Counted from the first letter of the stretch, positions 41,193 through 49,982 are shown. The stretch: DNA of 64,000 bases from CAYFKJ01 sp964343605 (GCA_964343605.1 CAYFKJ010000001.1:558001-622000), one strand, 5' to 3'. Numbers and translations are program-made. Notes: a model not told the origin generated them from the letters alone.

Positions 41193-43031
41193 TCAAATTG
41201 CGGGCGCCAACGGCGCGGTCATGGTCTCCAGCCACTTCCGGTCGTCTGCTTCCAACTTCGGGCCGACGACCTCCAGCACGCGTGCGTGGTAGGTATCCAG
41301 CCACTCGAGTTCGCCGGCCGTCAGCAAGTCGACGTCGATCAAGCGCCGGTCGATCGGCACCACGGTCAAGGTTTCGAATGCCAGATAGGGTTTCTCGGCG
41401 CTGCCGCGCTCGCTTTCCCGCACCACTAGTAGGTTTTCGATGCGAATGCCGTAGGCGTCGGCAATGTAGAGCCCGGGCTCGTTGGAGATAATCATGCCGG
41501 GTTCGAGACTGGTCGAGCTCCCCGGCGCCATGCGCTGCGGCCCCTCGTGCACGCCGAGGTAGGAACCGACACCATGACCGGTGCCGTGATCATAGTCGAG
41601 CCCCTCGTTCCACAAGGCCTGGCGCGCCAGAACGTCCAACTGCGCGCCGTTCGCGGTGGCTGGAAAGTGGGCCCTGTCCACGGCAATGTTTCCCTTCAGA
41701 ACGCAGGTGAAATGGCGGCGCATTTCGTCGCTGGGCCGGCCAACCGGCAGCGTCCGGGTAATATCCGTGGTGCCGTCCAGGTACTGACCGCCACTGTCCA
41801 GCAGGAACAAGGACCCGGCCTCAAGCCGGTTTTCCGTTTCTTCGCTGACCCGGTAATGAACAATGGCGCCGTTCGAGCCCGCGCCCGCGATGGTATTGAA
41901 GCTGAGCCCTCGAAAGTTCTCGTTCTCGGCGCGCAAACCGTCGATCTTGGCGGCCGCTTCCATTTCGCCGATGGTCCGTTCGGCGGTGGTTTCATCAAAC
42001 CAGCGCAGAAAACGGCACATGGCAACGGCATCGCGGACATGCGCGGCACGCGCACCATCCAGTTCCGTCGGATTTTTTTTCGCCCTCGGGAGCATTACCG
42101 GATCTGTGGCGAAGACGACCTTGGCGCCGGCGTTTTCCAGGGTCAGGCGAATGTGCTCGTTGCCCGTCGAGCGGTCGAGCATGACGGTGGCGCCGCGCTT
42201 ACCCAGTGCCGCCAAGCCCTCATCGAAACCCGTGATCTCCACGGGTTTGATGCGGTTGCCGAAATGCGCCGCCAGATCGGGTGCGAGTTTCCCCGTGTCG
42301 ACATAGAAGTCGGCGTGGCCGTCGCTGTGGATGACGCCGTAACTCATCGTCAAAGGGGTGTTGGCCGTGTCACCGCCGCGCACGTTAAACGCCCAGGCCA
42401 CCGAATCCATCTGGTTGAGGACAACGGCATCCGCCTCCGATTCCGATATTTTCCCGGCGATCTCGTCAAGTTTCTCGTCAACGCCTTGTCCCGTGAAGCG
42501 GGCGGCGTGGGCGTTCACGGGCGCCGCCGGCGGTTCCGGGCGATCCCGCCATACCCGGTCGATGGGGTTGTACTCGACGGGGACGAGTTCGGCCCCGGAG
42601 GCCGCCAATTCCTTCCGCAATCCCTCAATCTGCTGAATGCCGTGAAGGCGGGCATCAAAGCCGATGCGGTCATTAGCGGAGGTGTTTTCGGCCAGCCATT
42701 TGCCGAGCGGCGGCTGGCGGAAATGACGCACCTCGACGTCACTGCCATCGAACTGCCGGCCCGCCTGCAGAATGTAGCGGCCGTCGACGAACAGCGCTGT
42801 TTGCTCGCGCAGCATGACCGCCGTCCCGGCCGAACCGGAAAAGCCGGTCAGCCAACGCAGGCGCTGGGCCGATTCGGGGATGTATTCGCCCTGGTGCTCG
42901 TCCGCCTGAGGAACGATGAAGCCAGACAAATTCATTCGATCGAGTTCGCCCCGCACCTCATCCAAGTGCGTGGACGCCGCGTTCGACGATGAACTCGCCG
43001 CAGAAGAAACAGATTGCATATCGTGGCTCAT
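41193..43031 (-). CDS. pepP: Xaa-Pro aminopeptidase (aminopeptidase P, M24B)
   Basis: The product has 612 residues, the long eukaryotic-like type. The first domain starts MNLSGFIVPQADEHQGEY. The second contains LFVDGRYILQAGRQF. The C-terminal pita-bread domain (about 390-610) has the five metal ligands: Asp in FLLDSGGQYLDGTTDITRT (two), His in YDHGTGHGVGSYLGVHEGP, Glu in IISNEPGLY and Glu in GIRIENLLVV. It releases N-terminal residues before proline, in the cytoplasm, with two Mn or Zn ions. It is the first gene of a unit with the dehydratase-like gene. Confidence 0.95.
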   Translation of the reverse strand: MSHDMQSVSSAASSSSNAASTHLDEVRGELDRMNLSGFIVPQADEHQGEYIPESAQRLRWLTGFSGSAGTAVMLREQTALFVDGRYILQAGRQFDGSDVEVRHFRQPPLGKWLAENTSANDRIGFDARLHGIQQIEGLRKELAASGAELVPVEYNPIDRVWRDRPEPPAAPVNAHAARFTGQGVDEKLDEIAGKISESEADAVVLNQMDSVAWAFNVRGGDTANTPLTMSYGVIHSDGHADFYVDTGKLAPDLAAHFGNRIKPVEITGFDEGLAALGKRGATVMLDRSTGNEHIRLTLENAGAKVVFATDPVMLPRAKKNPTELDGARAAHVRDAVAMCRFLRWFDETTAERTIGEMEAAAKIDGLRAENENFRGLSFNTIAGAGSNGAIVHYRVSEETENRLEAGSLFLLDSGGQYLDGTTDITRTLPVGRPSDEMRRHFTCVLKGNIAVDRAHFPATANGAQLDVLARQALWNEGLDYDHGTGHGVGSYLGVHEGPQRMAPGSSTSLEPGMIISNEPGLYIADAYGIRIENLLVVRESERGSAEKPYLAFETLTVVPIDRRLIDVDLLTAGELEWLDTYHARVLEVVGPKLEADDRKWLETMTAPLAPAI

Positions 43032-43047
43032 GACAGGCGCTGTTCGC

Positions 43048-43428
43048 TTAACGGACGTGACCCATGTAGGCCTTGTCCACGATCTTGATGTGGCTCAGCA
43101 GCCAATCGGTTAAATACTCCCGGGTGCCGCTGGCAACGTCCGCCGCGGAAAGGGATCCCCGTTCAAAATCGCTCCGCGCGCCAGCCAGCCAGTCCTTGAA
43201 ATTCTGATGCTCAACGCAGTGATCGGCCAGTCCGGGGTAACCGGCGATTTCCATCAAACGCTCCTCGGCATAAAAATGTTCGCGAACATAGATAGCCAAT
43301 CGGTCAAGCACTTGTCCGACGGCCTGATGGTTTTCCAGCGCGTTGATCAATCGGATCAATTCCTTGTGCTGGCTGTCCAGTACCCCCACGCCAACGCTGT
43401 AACTCTCATCCCAGTTAATAGCCGCCAT
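43048..43428 (-). CDS. Bacteriohemerythrin
   Basis: The product has 126 residues from ATG 43428 (CAAGG upstream); a frame to 43542 is rejected. The diiron site is the hemerythrin set: His in LDSQHKELIRLIN (about 20), His and Glu in REHFYAEERLME (about 50-56), His pair in YPGLADHCVEHQNF (about 68-73) and His and Asp in LLSHIKIVDKAYM (about 110-115). It binds oxygen or acts as an oxygen/iron store or sensor. It is 17 bases upstream of the pepP start region on the same strand. Confidence 0.93.
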   Translation of the reverse strand: MAAINWDESYSVGVGVLDSQHKELIRLINALENHQAVGQVLDRLAIYVREHFYAEERLMEIAGYPGLADHCVEHQNFKDWLAGARSDFERGSLSAADVASGTREYLTDWLLSHIKIVDKAYMGHVR

Positions 43429-43471
43429 GCCTTGCTCGAACTCTTGAACACCGCCTGAACAACGATAGCTT

Positions 43472-44128
43472 CTATATGATTTTGCAAGCCTCGTCGAAAC
43501 CGTACCGCGGATTCCGCGGAAACACCCCCGAAAGATCACCATAGCCGATATTGCAGAGAAAATTCGATTTAAGGCTGGTACCGGCGAAAAAAATCTCGTC
43601 GACCTTGGCGTTGTTGAAACCGGAAATGGCGCCGACGTCGAGCCCCAGCGCGCGGGCGGCGATCATGAGATACCCGCCCTGCAGGGAGCTGTTGCGGAAA
43701 CTGTCGAACTCCGCCAATTCGGGATCCTGGTCGAAGTAGGAAATCATCTTCCGAGCCGCTTCTGGATCGTGGGGAAAGAGACGCGGCAATTCCTTGTACC
43801 ACTCCGTATCATAGGCCACGATGACCGTGACCGGCGCCGTTTCCACCTTTTCGACATTGCTGCCCATGAGGGCCGGCTTGAGTCGTTCCTTGGCCTCCTC
43901 GGAAGTCACGAAAACGAGGCGCATGGGTACGCCGTTGTTGGAGGTGGGGCCCATTTTCGTCAAATCGTACAGCGCCCGCAGCATATCCTCGGGCACCGGC
44001 CTGTCCGTCCACGCCATATGGGAGCGTGCCTCGCGCAAAATGAGATCGAGGCCGGCGTCATCGAGCCGATTGATGCGTTCGCGCAGTTCGCTCACCCGTC
44101 GCCGCGCAGCGGCCGTTGCGTCGGACAT
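43472..44128 (-). CDS. Malonic semialdehyde reductase-like nitroreductase (RutE family)
   Basis: The product has 218 residues. The FMN-binding nitroreductase fold has ARSHMAWTDRPVPEDMLRALYDL (about 34-56), GPTSNNGVPMRLVFV, and DSFRNSSLQGGYLMIAARALGLDVGAISGFNNAKVD (about 142-177), matching the RutE/HadB family. Ending YGDLSGVFPRNPRYGFDEAC is typical. RutE reduces malonic semialdehyde to 3-hydroxypropionate in pyrimidine use. Other rut genes are absent here, and malonyl-CoA decarboxylase lies 0.9 kb away, so the role is uncertain. The gene is about 44 bases upstream of the hemerythrin start on the same strand. Confidence 0.88.
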   Translation of the reverse strand: MSDATAAARRRVSELRERINRLDDAGLDLILREARSHMAWTDRPVPEDMLRALYDLTKMGPTSNNGVPMRLVFVTSEEAKERLKPALMGSNVEKVETAPVTVIVAYDTEWYKELPRLFPHDPEAARKMISYFDQDPELAEFDSFRNSSLQGGYLMIAARALGLDVGAISGFNNAKVDEIFFAGTSLKSNFLCNIGYGDLSGVFPRNPRYGFDEACKII

Positions 44129-44202
44129 ACAGTCCTCCCTAACTCACAACTTCAAACCGCCAGTATATCTCCAAGCGGCAATATGTCCTCATTTCCGGCA
44201 CT

Positions 44203-44985
44203 TCAAATTGAAGGCGGCCGACCGGTATGTCGAACCATGGCCGCCACGAAGTAGACGGCGAGCGCCGCCGCCAGGTGCTTGAGCGAATGGCCGCTCACCA
44301 CTCCGCCGAGGACGTCGTATACCTCGGCGTCGAAATGCTCAACCAACTTGGCCAAACCGTAACACCCCACGACCGGAACGATATAACGGCCATCCGTATG
44401 GCGCCCTCGCGGATAGAGCAGGCAAAGCAGCGGGATCGCCAAAATGGGCAGGAATTGCACCAAGGCGTAAAACCGGAGATCGCCCCGGCCCGCCTGTTCG
44501 GTCCAGATCCAATAGACCAGGCTTGCGATACCGAAGAGCACAAGTACCGGCAAAACCCAATCGTTGTCTGCGAACCGCCGCATTCGATCCCGCAGGAAAC
44601 AGGTGAACAGGGCCATGAAGGCGATGGTCATGGGCAATCTGTCCCAGAACAACCGGCCATTATCAGGCGAAAGATGATAGTAGGCGGAGCCTGCGCTGAC
44701 CGCGGCGACGGCCAAAAAGAACGTGTAATACGGGGCAGCCTCCCGAAAAGCCGAAAAAATACCCCGCCGCTCGGCGCCTCTCAGGATTGCCAGGCCGATT
44801 ACACCGGTCAGCAGGAAAAACGAACTGGACCAAACGTCGGCGCAGTTCTTGGTACCCAGACAGGTGCGCACATCGGCGAACGCGTGGTATCCGGGATCCT
44901 GGGGTACGGCATCGGTTATAAGCAGCGCAGCGACGAAGATCGCCAGCAGGACGCCAATCCAGATACGGCGGACGAATTCCGTCAT
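44203..44985 (-). CDS. Alkaline-ceramidase-like membrane hydrolase (CREST superfamily)
   Basis: The product has 260 residues with about seven membrane segments (first at 7-26). CREST motifs are visible: a Ser/His element SAGSAYYHLSPDNGRLFWDRLPMTIAFM (about 94-121, with Ser, His and Asp) and a His pair near the C-terminus in VSGHSLKHLAAALAV (about 232-246). These give the Zn site of alkaline ceramidases and related hydrolases. It probably acts on an acylated or amide lipid in the inner membrane. No sphingolipid synthesis genes are in the window, so another lipid substrate is possible. Confidence 0.85.
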   Translation of the reverse strand: MTEFVRRIWIGVLLAIFVAALLITDAVPQDPGYHAFADVRTCLGTKNCADVWSSSFFLLTGVIGLAILRGAERRGIFSAFREAAPYYTFFLAVAAVSAGSAYYHLSPDNGRLFWDRLPMTIAFMALFTCFLRDRMRRFADNDWVLPVLVLFGIASLVYWIWTEQAGRGDLRFYALVQFLPILAIPLLCLLYPRGRHTDGRYIVPVVGCYGLAKLVEHFDAEVYDVLGGVVSGHSLKHLAAALAVYFVAAMVRHTGRPPSI

Positions 44986-45068
44986 TTTATTTCCCCCGGA
45001 CCAAAGTATGCCAACCTCGGCTGATTTCAGGTCGGCAAATCGCTAAACCAGCAGCGCGTGATCCCGCG

Positions 45069-46373
45069 CTAACCCGCCAACCGCCGGACCGCGGAGGATG
45101 CCGTAATCCTGCCGTCGCGGGTGAAAGCTTCGTGGTTGGCGATGATGTCGTCGCGTTCATAGAGGTAATTGACCATCATGCCCGCGGACTGCCGCAAGCC
45201 TTTCTCGGAATGATCGGCCGCCCAATTGAGGCGATCGACCGAAGCGCCGTTCCCAAGATGAAAGCGGGCAACGGGATCATCTGGCGCCTCTCCCGATTTC
45301 GCCGCCAGAAGATAGTGGGCGCATAGCGGCACCAGCTTGTCCTTCAAGCGTTGTCGGGATTGTTCGTTCTCCCACCACATGGGCTCGATCGCGATGGCCC
45401 GCTCCTCCTCGGTGAGGACGACCGGCAGCCTTTCGGGGTCGGTCCGGGTAAGCCAACGCAGGAAACCGGGGATGGGCGACAGCGTCGCAAATGTCCGGAT
45501 CTGGGGAAGTTCAATGGACAGCGTATCGGCGACCTGCTTGATCAGGAAATTACCGAAAGAAATTCCCGCCAGTCCCGATTGGCAGTTGCTGATGGAATAG
45601 AACACCGCCGTATCGGCAACCGTTTCCCCGCCTTCATCGGGTTGGGTTTTCAGCAAGGGCGCGATCTCGCCGGCCATGCCTTCCACCAGGGCGACTTCGA
45701 CGAATATCAGCGGTTCGTCCGGCAGCGCCGGATGGAAGAAAGCGAAACACCGGCGGTCGTCGGCCAGACGGCGGCGCAAATCATCCCAGCCTTGAATGGC
45801 GTGCACCGCCTCGTAGGCGATCAGCTTTTCGAGCACCACCGCCGGCGTGCGCCAGTCGATGCGCTCGAACTGCAGAAAACCGCGATTGAACCACGAGCCC
45901 AGCAGGTGTTTCAGATCTTGTTCCACGGGCGCGAGTTCGGGGTTGTCGCGCAACACCGACAGCAGTCGGGCGCGCATGTCGACGATGGCGGCGGTTCCCC
46001 CCCGCGGCATGTTGAGGCGGCGGATCAGTTCCTGTCTCGGCGATTCGATGGCCTTGCTCAGGCTTGCGTAATTCTCGTTGTTGGGTTGCGACACGTAGGT
46101 TCTGGCCGCGCCGCTAATGTTCTCGGGATCCGGGCCGAAATCCCGCGCCAGCATTTTGAAAAATTCGAGTTGATCGCCGGATTCCATGGCTGCGTATATG
46201 TCGATGACCTGACGCGCCAGCGCAGTGCCGGAAGCCTCGCCCTTATGGGACAGCAAGTCGCGACAGAGTTCGCCGGCGGCCTCCACAGAGGCGTCGCCCG
46301 CAGACGGCAAAAGATACTGACGGCCGATGTCGGCAATCGTGTCGAACATCTGCCTCACCCAAACCCTGGACAT
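45069..46373 (-). CDS. Malonyl-CoA decarboxylase
   Basis: The product has 434 residues. The N-terminal helical domain (about 1-110) leads to the catalytic domain: LLGSWFNRGFLQFERIDW, a CoA-binding core, YSISNCQSGLAGISFGNFLIKQVA with the catalytic Ser, FATLSPIPGFLRWL and the His in VARFHLGNGASVDRLNW. It converts malonyl-CoA to acetyl-CoA and CO2. No start nearer than ATG 46373 is evident. It is the first gene of the leftward run after the GntR gene. It may serve malonate or 3-carbon acid use, in keeping with the RutE-like gene. Confidence 0.95.
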   Translation of the reverse strand: MSRVWVRQMFDTIADIGRQYLLPSAGDASVEAAGELCRDLLSHKGEASGTALARQVIDIYAAMESGDQLEFFKMLARDFGPDPENISGAARTYVSQPNNENYASLSKAIESPRQELIRRLNMPRGGTAAIVDMRARLLSVLRDNPELAPVEQDLKHLLGSWFNRGFLQFERIDWRTPAVVLEKLIAYEAVHAIQGWDDLRRRLADDRRCFAFFHPALPDEPLIFVEVALVEGMAGEIAPLLKTQPDEGGETVADTAVFYSISNCQSGLAGISFGNFLIKQVADTLSIELPQIRTFATLSPIPGFLRWLTRTDPERLPVVLTEEERAIAIEPMWWENEQSRQRLKDKLVPLCAHYLLAAKSGEAPDDPVARFHLGNGASVDRLNWAADHSEKGLRQSAGMMVNYLYERDDIIANHEAFTRDGRITASSAVRRLAG

Positions 46374-46406
46374 CGCTTTGTTCCGCTTGCCGTCAAATGG
46401 TGTGGA

Positions 46407-47147
46407 CTAACGCCGCCTGCGACGCCGCCTCCGGCCGGAAACGGCATCCAGGTTCTTGCGGCCCTGGAGGATGGTCGCCCGCATGGCCTTTTCAGCGCCG
46501 CGCTTGTCTCCGGCGCGAATACGCTCCGCCACCTCCCGGTGGGCCGGCAAACCGATTTCGAGGGCATCGTCGGCCTCGCTCTGGATACGAAACGTCAGGG
46601 CCAGGATGGTGCCGACGACGCTGCTCAGCCGGCCGATAAACTGGTTGTGGCAGGCCGCCAGAACCGAGAGATGAAACGTCCGGTCGGCCTCGTAGAAGCC
46701 GTCGATGTTGTCGGCGTTCTTCTCCATGAGAGCGTAGGCGTTCTCGATCGCCACCAGATCCTCTTCGGTGGCCCTTTCCGCGGCATAACGGGCCGCGATG
46801 GGTTCAACGACCTCGCGCATCTCCATCAGATCATCGACAAGCTTTTCGCCGATATTTTCCGGAGTCAGCCACGAAAGCACGTCGGGATCCAGCAAATCCC
46901 AGTCATCGCGCGGCCGGACAAAAGTTCCGGCGCGCTGCCGGGCTTCGATCAACCCCTTCGAGGATAGGACCTTTAGGGCCTCGCGCACCGCCGTCCGGCT
47001 CGCTTCGAAGCGTTCCGTCAGTTCGGCATCGTTAGGCAACCGGTCACCGGGATTAAGCACGCCGGAGCCGATTTCACCACCCATTTCGTGGACGATGCGG
47101 CCGTGGATACCGGCATTCGGGTAGATGCGATTGTCGCTTACACTCAT
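46407..47147 (-). CDS. FadR-type GntR transcriptional regulator (sugar-acid regulator 1)
   Basis: The product has 246 residues. The winged helix holds GEIGSGVLNPGDRLPNDAEL and FEASRTAVREALKVLSSKGLIEARQRAGTFVR (about 28-78). An FCD ligand domain follows with EMREVVEPIAARYAAERATEEDL (metal His at FHLSVLAACHNQ). It ends in eight Arg, which is unusual. It resembles the regulator at 56258 so closely (DWDLLD.DVLSW, EPIAAR/EPVAAR) that the two are paralogs. Its promoter faces right, where two candidate operator repeats lie. Likely controls the sugar genes to its right. Confidence 0.93.
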   Translation of the reverse strand: MSVSDNRIYPNAGIHGRIVHEMGGEIGSGVLNPGDRLPNDAELTERFEASRTAVREALKVLSSKGLIEARQRAGTFVRPRDDWDLLDPDVLSWLTPENIGEKLVDDLMEMREVVEPIAARYAAERATEEDLVAIENAYALMEKNADNIDGFYEADRTFHLSVLAACHNQFIGRLSSVVGTILALTFRIQSEADDALEIGLPAHREVAERIRAGDKRGAEKAMRATILQGRKNLDAVSGRRRRRRRR

Positions 47148-47484
47148 GTTCCCTTGAGTTTCCAGCTAATCGGGGGGGGCGGAACTCCAAATTTTCCGGC
47201 CACTATATCCGCGAATGGGCCGACGGCGCATCTTGTACCATAAATAGGACCATTGTCATGCCGCCGCAACGGCATGTCGCACTGGTACGATAAATAAATC
47301 TTCTTGCCGCCGCCAACGAGACATCCCGAAAAGAGTGCGGCGGCGCCGTGTTTGTAGCGGACCCCCCTGCCACAAACCCGACTGCCGCCGCCGGTCGCAG
47401 CCGCCGCAGCGACCGATCTTCTCCGCCCTGACGGGCTACTATGAGGCCTGCCAATATCGGCAGGTGTGCACGGTCCCCCTTAAG
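47148..47484. promoter_or_regulatory. 337-base upstream region of GntR regulator 1 with operator-like repeats
   Basis: No gene is visible. Two 14-base direct copies, TTGTACCATAAATA (47233-47246) and TGGTACGATAAATA (47283-47296), differ at two bases and start 50 bases apart. Each contains TNGTACNA, matching the general TNGTNNNACNA-like pattern of FCD-type GntR operators in its ends. Between them lies an inverted repeat CATGCCG/CGGCATG (47257-47263 / 47270-47276). The GntR start is 86 bases to the left, so this is a plausible autoregulatory region. Confidence 0.5.
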
Positions 47485-48675
47485 TTAAATCTCTATGGTG
47501 GCGTCAACCCAAGCGCCGCCCTGCTTGGACGATTCAACAGCCGCTTCGATGAAGCGCACGCCACGGACGCCGTCCATCACGGTTGGAAAGGCCAATGCGC
47601 CCGCCTCGGGCTCGCGGCCTTCGAGGCGCGCCGTGATAACCTCGGCCACGTCGCTGTAAATATTGGCAAATCCTTCGAGATAGCCTTCGGGATGTCCGGG
47701 CGGAATGCGGGTTACGCGTCCGGCGGCTTCGCCGGATCCGGCGCCGCCGCGGGTAATCACGCGGGGCGGTTCGCCCAACGGCGCATAATGCAGATGGTTG
47801 GGATGTTCCTGGCGCCAAACCAGCCCGCCCTTTTCGCCATAGACGCGGATCATCAGGGCGTTCTCGTTTCCCGGCGCCACCTGGCTCGACCACAGCATTC
47901 CGCGCGCGCCGTTCGCAAACCGCAGCAACATATGGGCGTTGTCATCCAACGCGCGGCCCGGTACGAAGGTCGTCAGGTCGGCGCACAATTCCGTCACGTC
48001 GAGACCGGTGATGAAGCAGGCGAGGTTGTAGGCGTGCGTGCCGATATCGCCGACGCTGCCGGCCGGGCCGGACTGCGCTGGATCGGTCCGCCAAGCCGCC
48101 TGTTTCTGACCGGTGTCCTCCAGCTTTTCGCTGAGCCAGTCCTGCGGGTATTCAGCCTGCACGACGCGGATTTCGCCGAGTTCACCCGCCTCTACCATTT
48201 CGCGTGCCTGACGAACCATGGGATAGCCGGTGTAGTTGTGGGTCAGCCCGAAGATCAGGCCGGTGCCTTCGACCGTTTGGGCCAAATCGATGGCGTCCAG
48301 CAAATTCGTGGTCAGCGGCTTGTCGCAGATGACGTGGATGCCGGCCTCGAGGAAGGCCTTGGCGGGCCCGTGGTGGACGTGGTTGGGCGTGACGATGGAG
48401 ACGACATCGATGCCGTCCTCGCGCGCCGCTTCCGCCGCCGCCATTTCGGCATAGGAGGCATACGAGCGCTCAGCCGCGATGCCGAGTTCGGCAGCCGATG
48501 CCGCGGCACGTTCTGCGTCCGAGGAAAGCGCGCCCGCCACCAGGTCATAGCGATCGTCGATGCGCGAGGCGATGCGATGCACGCCGCCGATGAAGGCGCC
48601 CTGCCCGCCGCCGACCATGCCGAGACGCAGACGGCGTGCCCTGCCGTCGGTGTTGCCGCTGCCTTCGATCGCCAT
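47485..48675 (-). CDS. Gfo/Idh/MocA-family oxidoreductase
   Basis: The product has 396 residues. The Rossmann domain begins LRLGMVGGGQGAFIGGVH (about 16-33), followed by VSIVTPNHVHHGPAKAFLEAGIHVICDKPLTTNL (about 94-127) with the DKP/EKP motif. The C-terminal domain has the pair of residues in PAGSVGDIGTHAYNLACFI (about 213-231) that belong to the catalytic HxxD/Asp-His set. It oxidises or reduces a sugar or inositol derivative with NAD(P). It lies 18 bases downstream of the TIM-barrel isomerase gene on the same strand. Confidence 0.92.
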   Translation of the reverse strand: MAIEGSGNTDGRARRLRLGMVGGGQGAFIGGVHRIASRIDDRYDLVAGALSSDAERAAASAAELGIAAERSYASYAEMAAAEAAREDGIDVVSIVTPNHVHHGPAKAFLEAGIHVICDKPLTTNLLDAIDLAQTVEGTGLIFGLTHNYTGYPMVRQAREMVEAGELGEIRVVQAEYPQDWLSEKLEDTGQKQAAWRTDPAQSGPAGSVGDIGTHAYNLACFITGLDVTELCADLTTFVPGRALDDNAHMLLRFANGARGMLWSSQVAPGNENALMIRVYGEKGGLVWRQEHPNHLHYAPLGEPPRVITRGGAGSGEAAGRVTRIPPGHPEGYLEGFANIYSDVAEVITARLEGREPEAGALAFPTVMDGVRGVRFIEAAVESSKQGGAWVDATIEI

Positions 48676-48693
48676 TGTTCGTCTCCCTCCCGA

Positions 48694-49749
48694 TTAGGCC
48701 ACGCCGAGCATGCGCTGGTTGGCGGCCTCGTCCGTACCGCCGTCGGCGAAATCGTCGAAGGCCTTCTCCGTCACGCGGATGATGTGCTGGTTGACGAATT
48801 CTGCGCCTTCACGGGCGCCGTCTTCGGGATGCTTGAGGCAGCATTCCCACTCGACCACAGCCCACCCTTCGAAATCGTTTGCTGCCATCTTGGAGAAGAT
48901 GCCCACGAAATCGACCTGGCCATCCCCCAACGAACGGAACCGGGCTGCCCGGTCGGTCCAGGACTGGAAGCCGCTGTAGACACCCTGTTTGCCGGTCGGA
49001 TTGAATTCGGCATCCTTGACGTGGAACATCTTGATTCGCTCGTGGTAGATGTCGATGAACGCCAGGTAGTCGAGCTGCTGCAGCACGAAGTGGCTGGGGT
49101 CGTAGAGGATGTTGGCGCGCGGGTGGTCGTCGACCTCGGCCAGGAACATCTCGAACGTGATGCCGTCGTGCAGGTCCTCGCCGGGATGAATTTCGTAGCA
49201 GACGTTGACGCCGGCTTCGTCGAAGGCGTCGAGGATCGGTTTCCAGCGCCGGCCCAGTTCCTGAAATCCGGTCTCCACCAGTCCGGCCGGCCGTTGCGGC
49301 CAGGGATAGATGAACGGCCAGAGGAACGACCCCGAAAATGAGGCGTGATCCGTCAGGCCCAAATTCTGCGACGCCTTGGCGGCCAGCATCATCTGGTTGA
49401 CGGCCCATTCCTGCCGCGCCTGGGGGTTGCCTTGAACTTCAGGCGCCGCGAAACCGTCGAAGGCTTCGTCGTAGGCGGGATGGACGGCCACCAATTGGCC
49501 CTGCAGGTGGGTCGACAGTTCCGTGACTTCCAAACCGTGCGCCGCCAGCGTTCCCTTCACCTCGTCGCAATAGTCCTTGCTTTCGGCGGCCTTGGCGAGA
49601 TCGAAGATGCGGCCGTCCCAGGACGGAATTTGGACGCCCTTGTAACCCACAGAAGCGGCCCACTGGCCGATGGCGTCGAGGCTGTTGAAAGGCGCTTCGT
49701 CGCCCGCGAACTGAGCCAGAAACAACGCCGGTCCCTTGATCGTCTTCAT
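48694..49749 (-). CDS. Xylose-isomerase-like TIM-barrel sugar epimerase/isomerase 1
   Basis: The product has 351 residues. The AP-endonuclease-2 / xylose-isomerase-like barrel shows VGYKGVQIPSWDGRIFDL (about 35-52), FSGSFLWPFIYPWPQRP, CYEIHPGEDLHDG (about 197-209), NILYDPSHFVLQQLDYL (about 228-244), MFHVKDAEFNPTGKQG and VVEWECCL (about 306). The Glu, Asp, His and Glu at these places would bind Mn. It isomerises or epimerises a sugar or sugar acid, together with the Gfo/Idh gene after it. It starts divergent from the dehydratase gene. Confidence 0.88.
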   Translation of the reverse strand: MKTIKGPALFLAQFAGDEAPFNSLDAIGQWAASVGYKGVQIPSWDGRIFDLAKAAESKDYCDEVKGTLAAHGLEVTELSTHLQGQLVAVHPAYDEAFDGFAAPEVQGNPQARQEWAVNQMMLAAKASQNLGLTDHASFSGSFLWPFIYPWPQRPAGLVETGFQELGRRWKPILDAFDEAGVNVCYEIHPGEDLHDGITFEMFLAEVDDHPRANILYDPSHFVLQQLDYLAFIDIYHERIKMFHVKDAEFNPTGKQGVYSGFQSWTDRAARFRSLGDGQVDFVGIFSKMAANDFEGWAVVEWECCLKHPEDGAREGAEFVNQHIIRVTEKAFDDFADGGTDEAANQRMLGVA

Positions 49750-49982
49750 CGTTCGTTCCCTCCCTCAGGCGTGAGCTGGGAGAAATCGACGCTCACGCCA
49801 AAAATTTCGAATGCCAGATAATAAATAGTATTTTTTATCTTGCCTGTCACTAAAAAAATAATATTATATCAACATAAATTTTTCGGCATGATGGGGTGCT
49901 TAGGCTTCCGGATTCGCCGCCGTTCAGATGTTCCACCCGGCCTGGGTTGCCTTGGGCTGAAGCGCTTAAGGATACAGCGACA
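49750..49982. promoter_or_regulatory. Divergent promoter region with AT-rich palindromes and a leader hairpin
   Basis: A near-perfect 23-base AT palindrome with arms GATAA-N-AAATA around 49828 lies at 49817-49839. A second, ATAATATTAT inside an A-run, lies at 49852-49869 and is nearly repeated at 63098-63114 before the ABC operon. A GC-rich hairpin GGCGTGAGC/GCTCACGCC (49768-49776 / 49791-49799) would form in the leader of the leftward transcript. These fit shared control of the left and right sugar operons by a GntR regulator. Confidence 0.55.

Noticed and set aside
46407..46450. Arg-rich C-terminus of GntR regulator 1 as a frameshift artefact.
   Set aside because: The stop is in frame with the gene and no other family end is seen in a neighbouring frame; kept as an odd feature.
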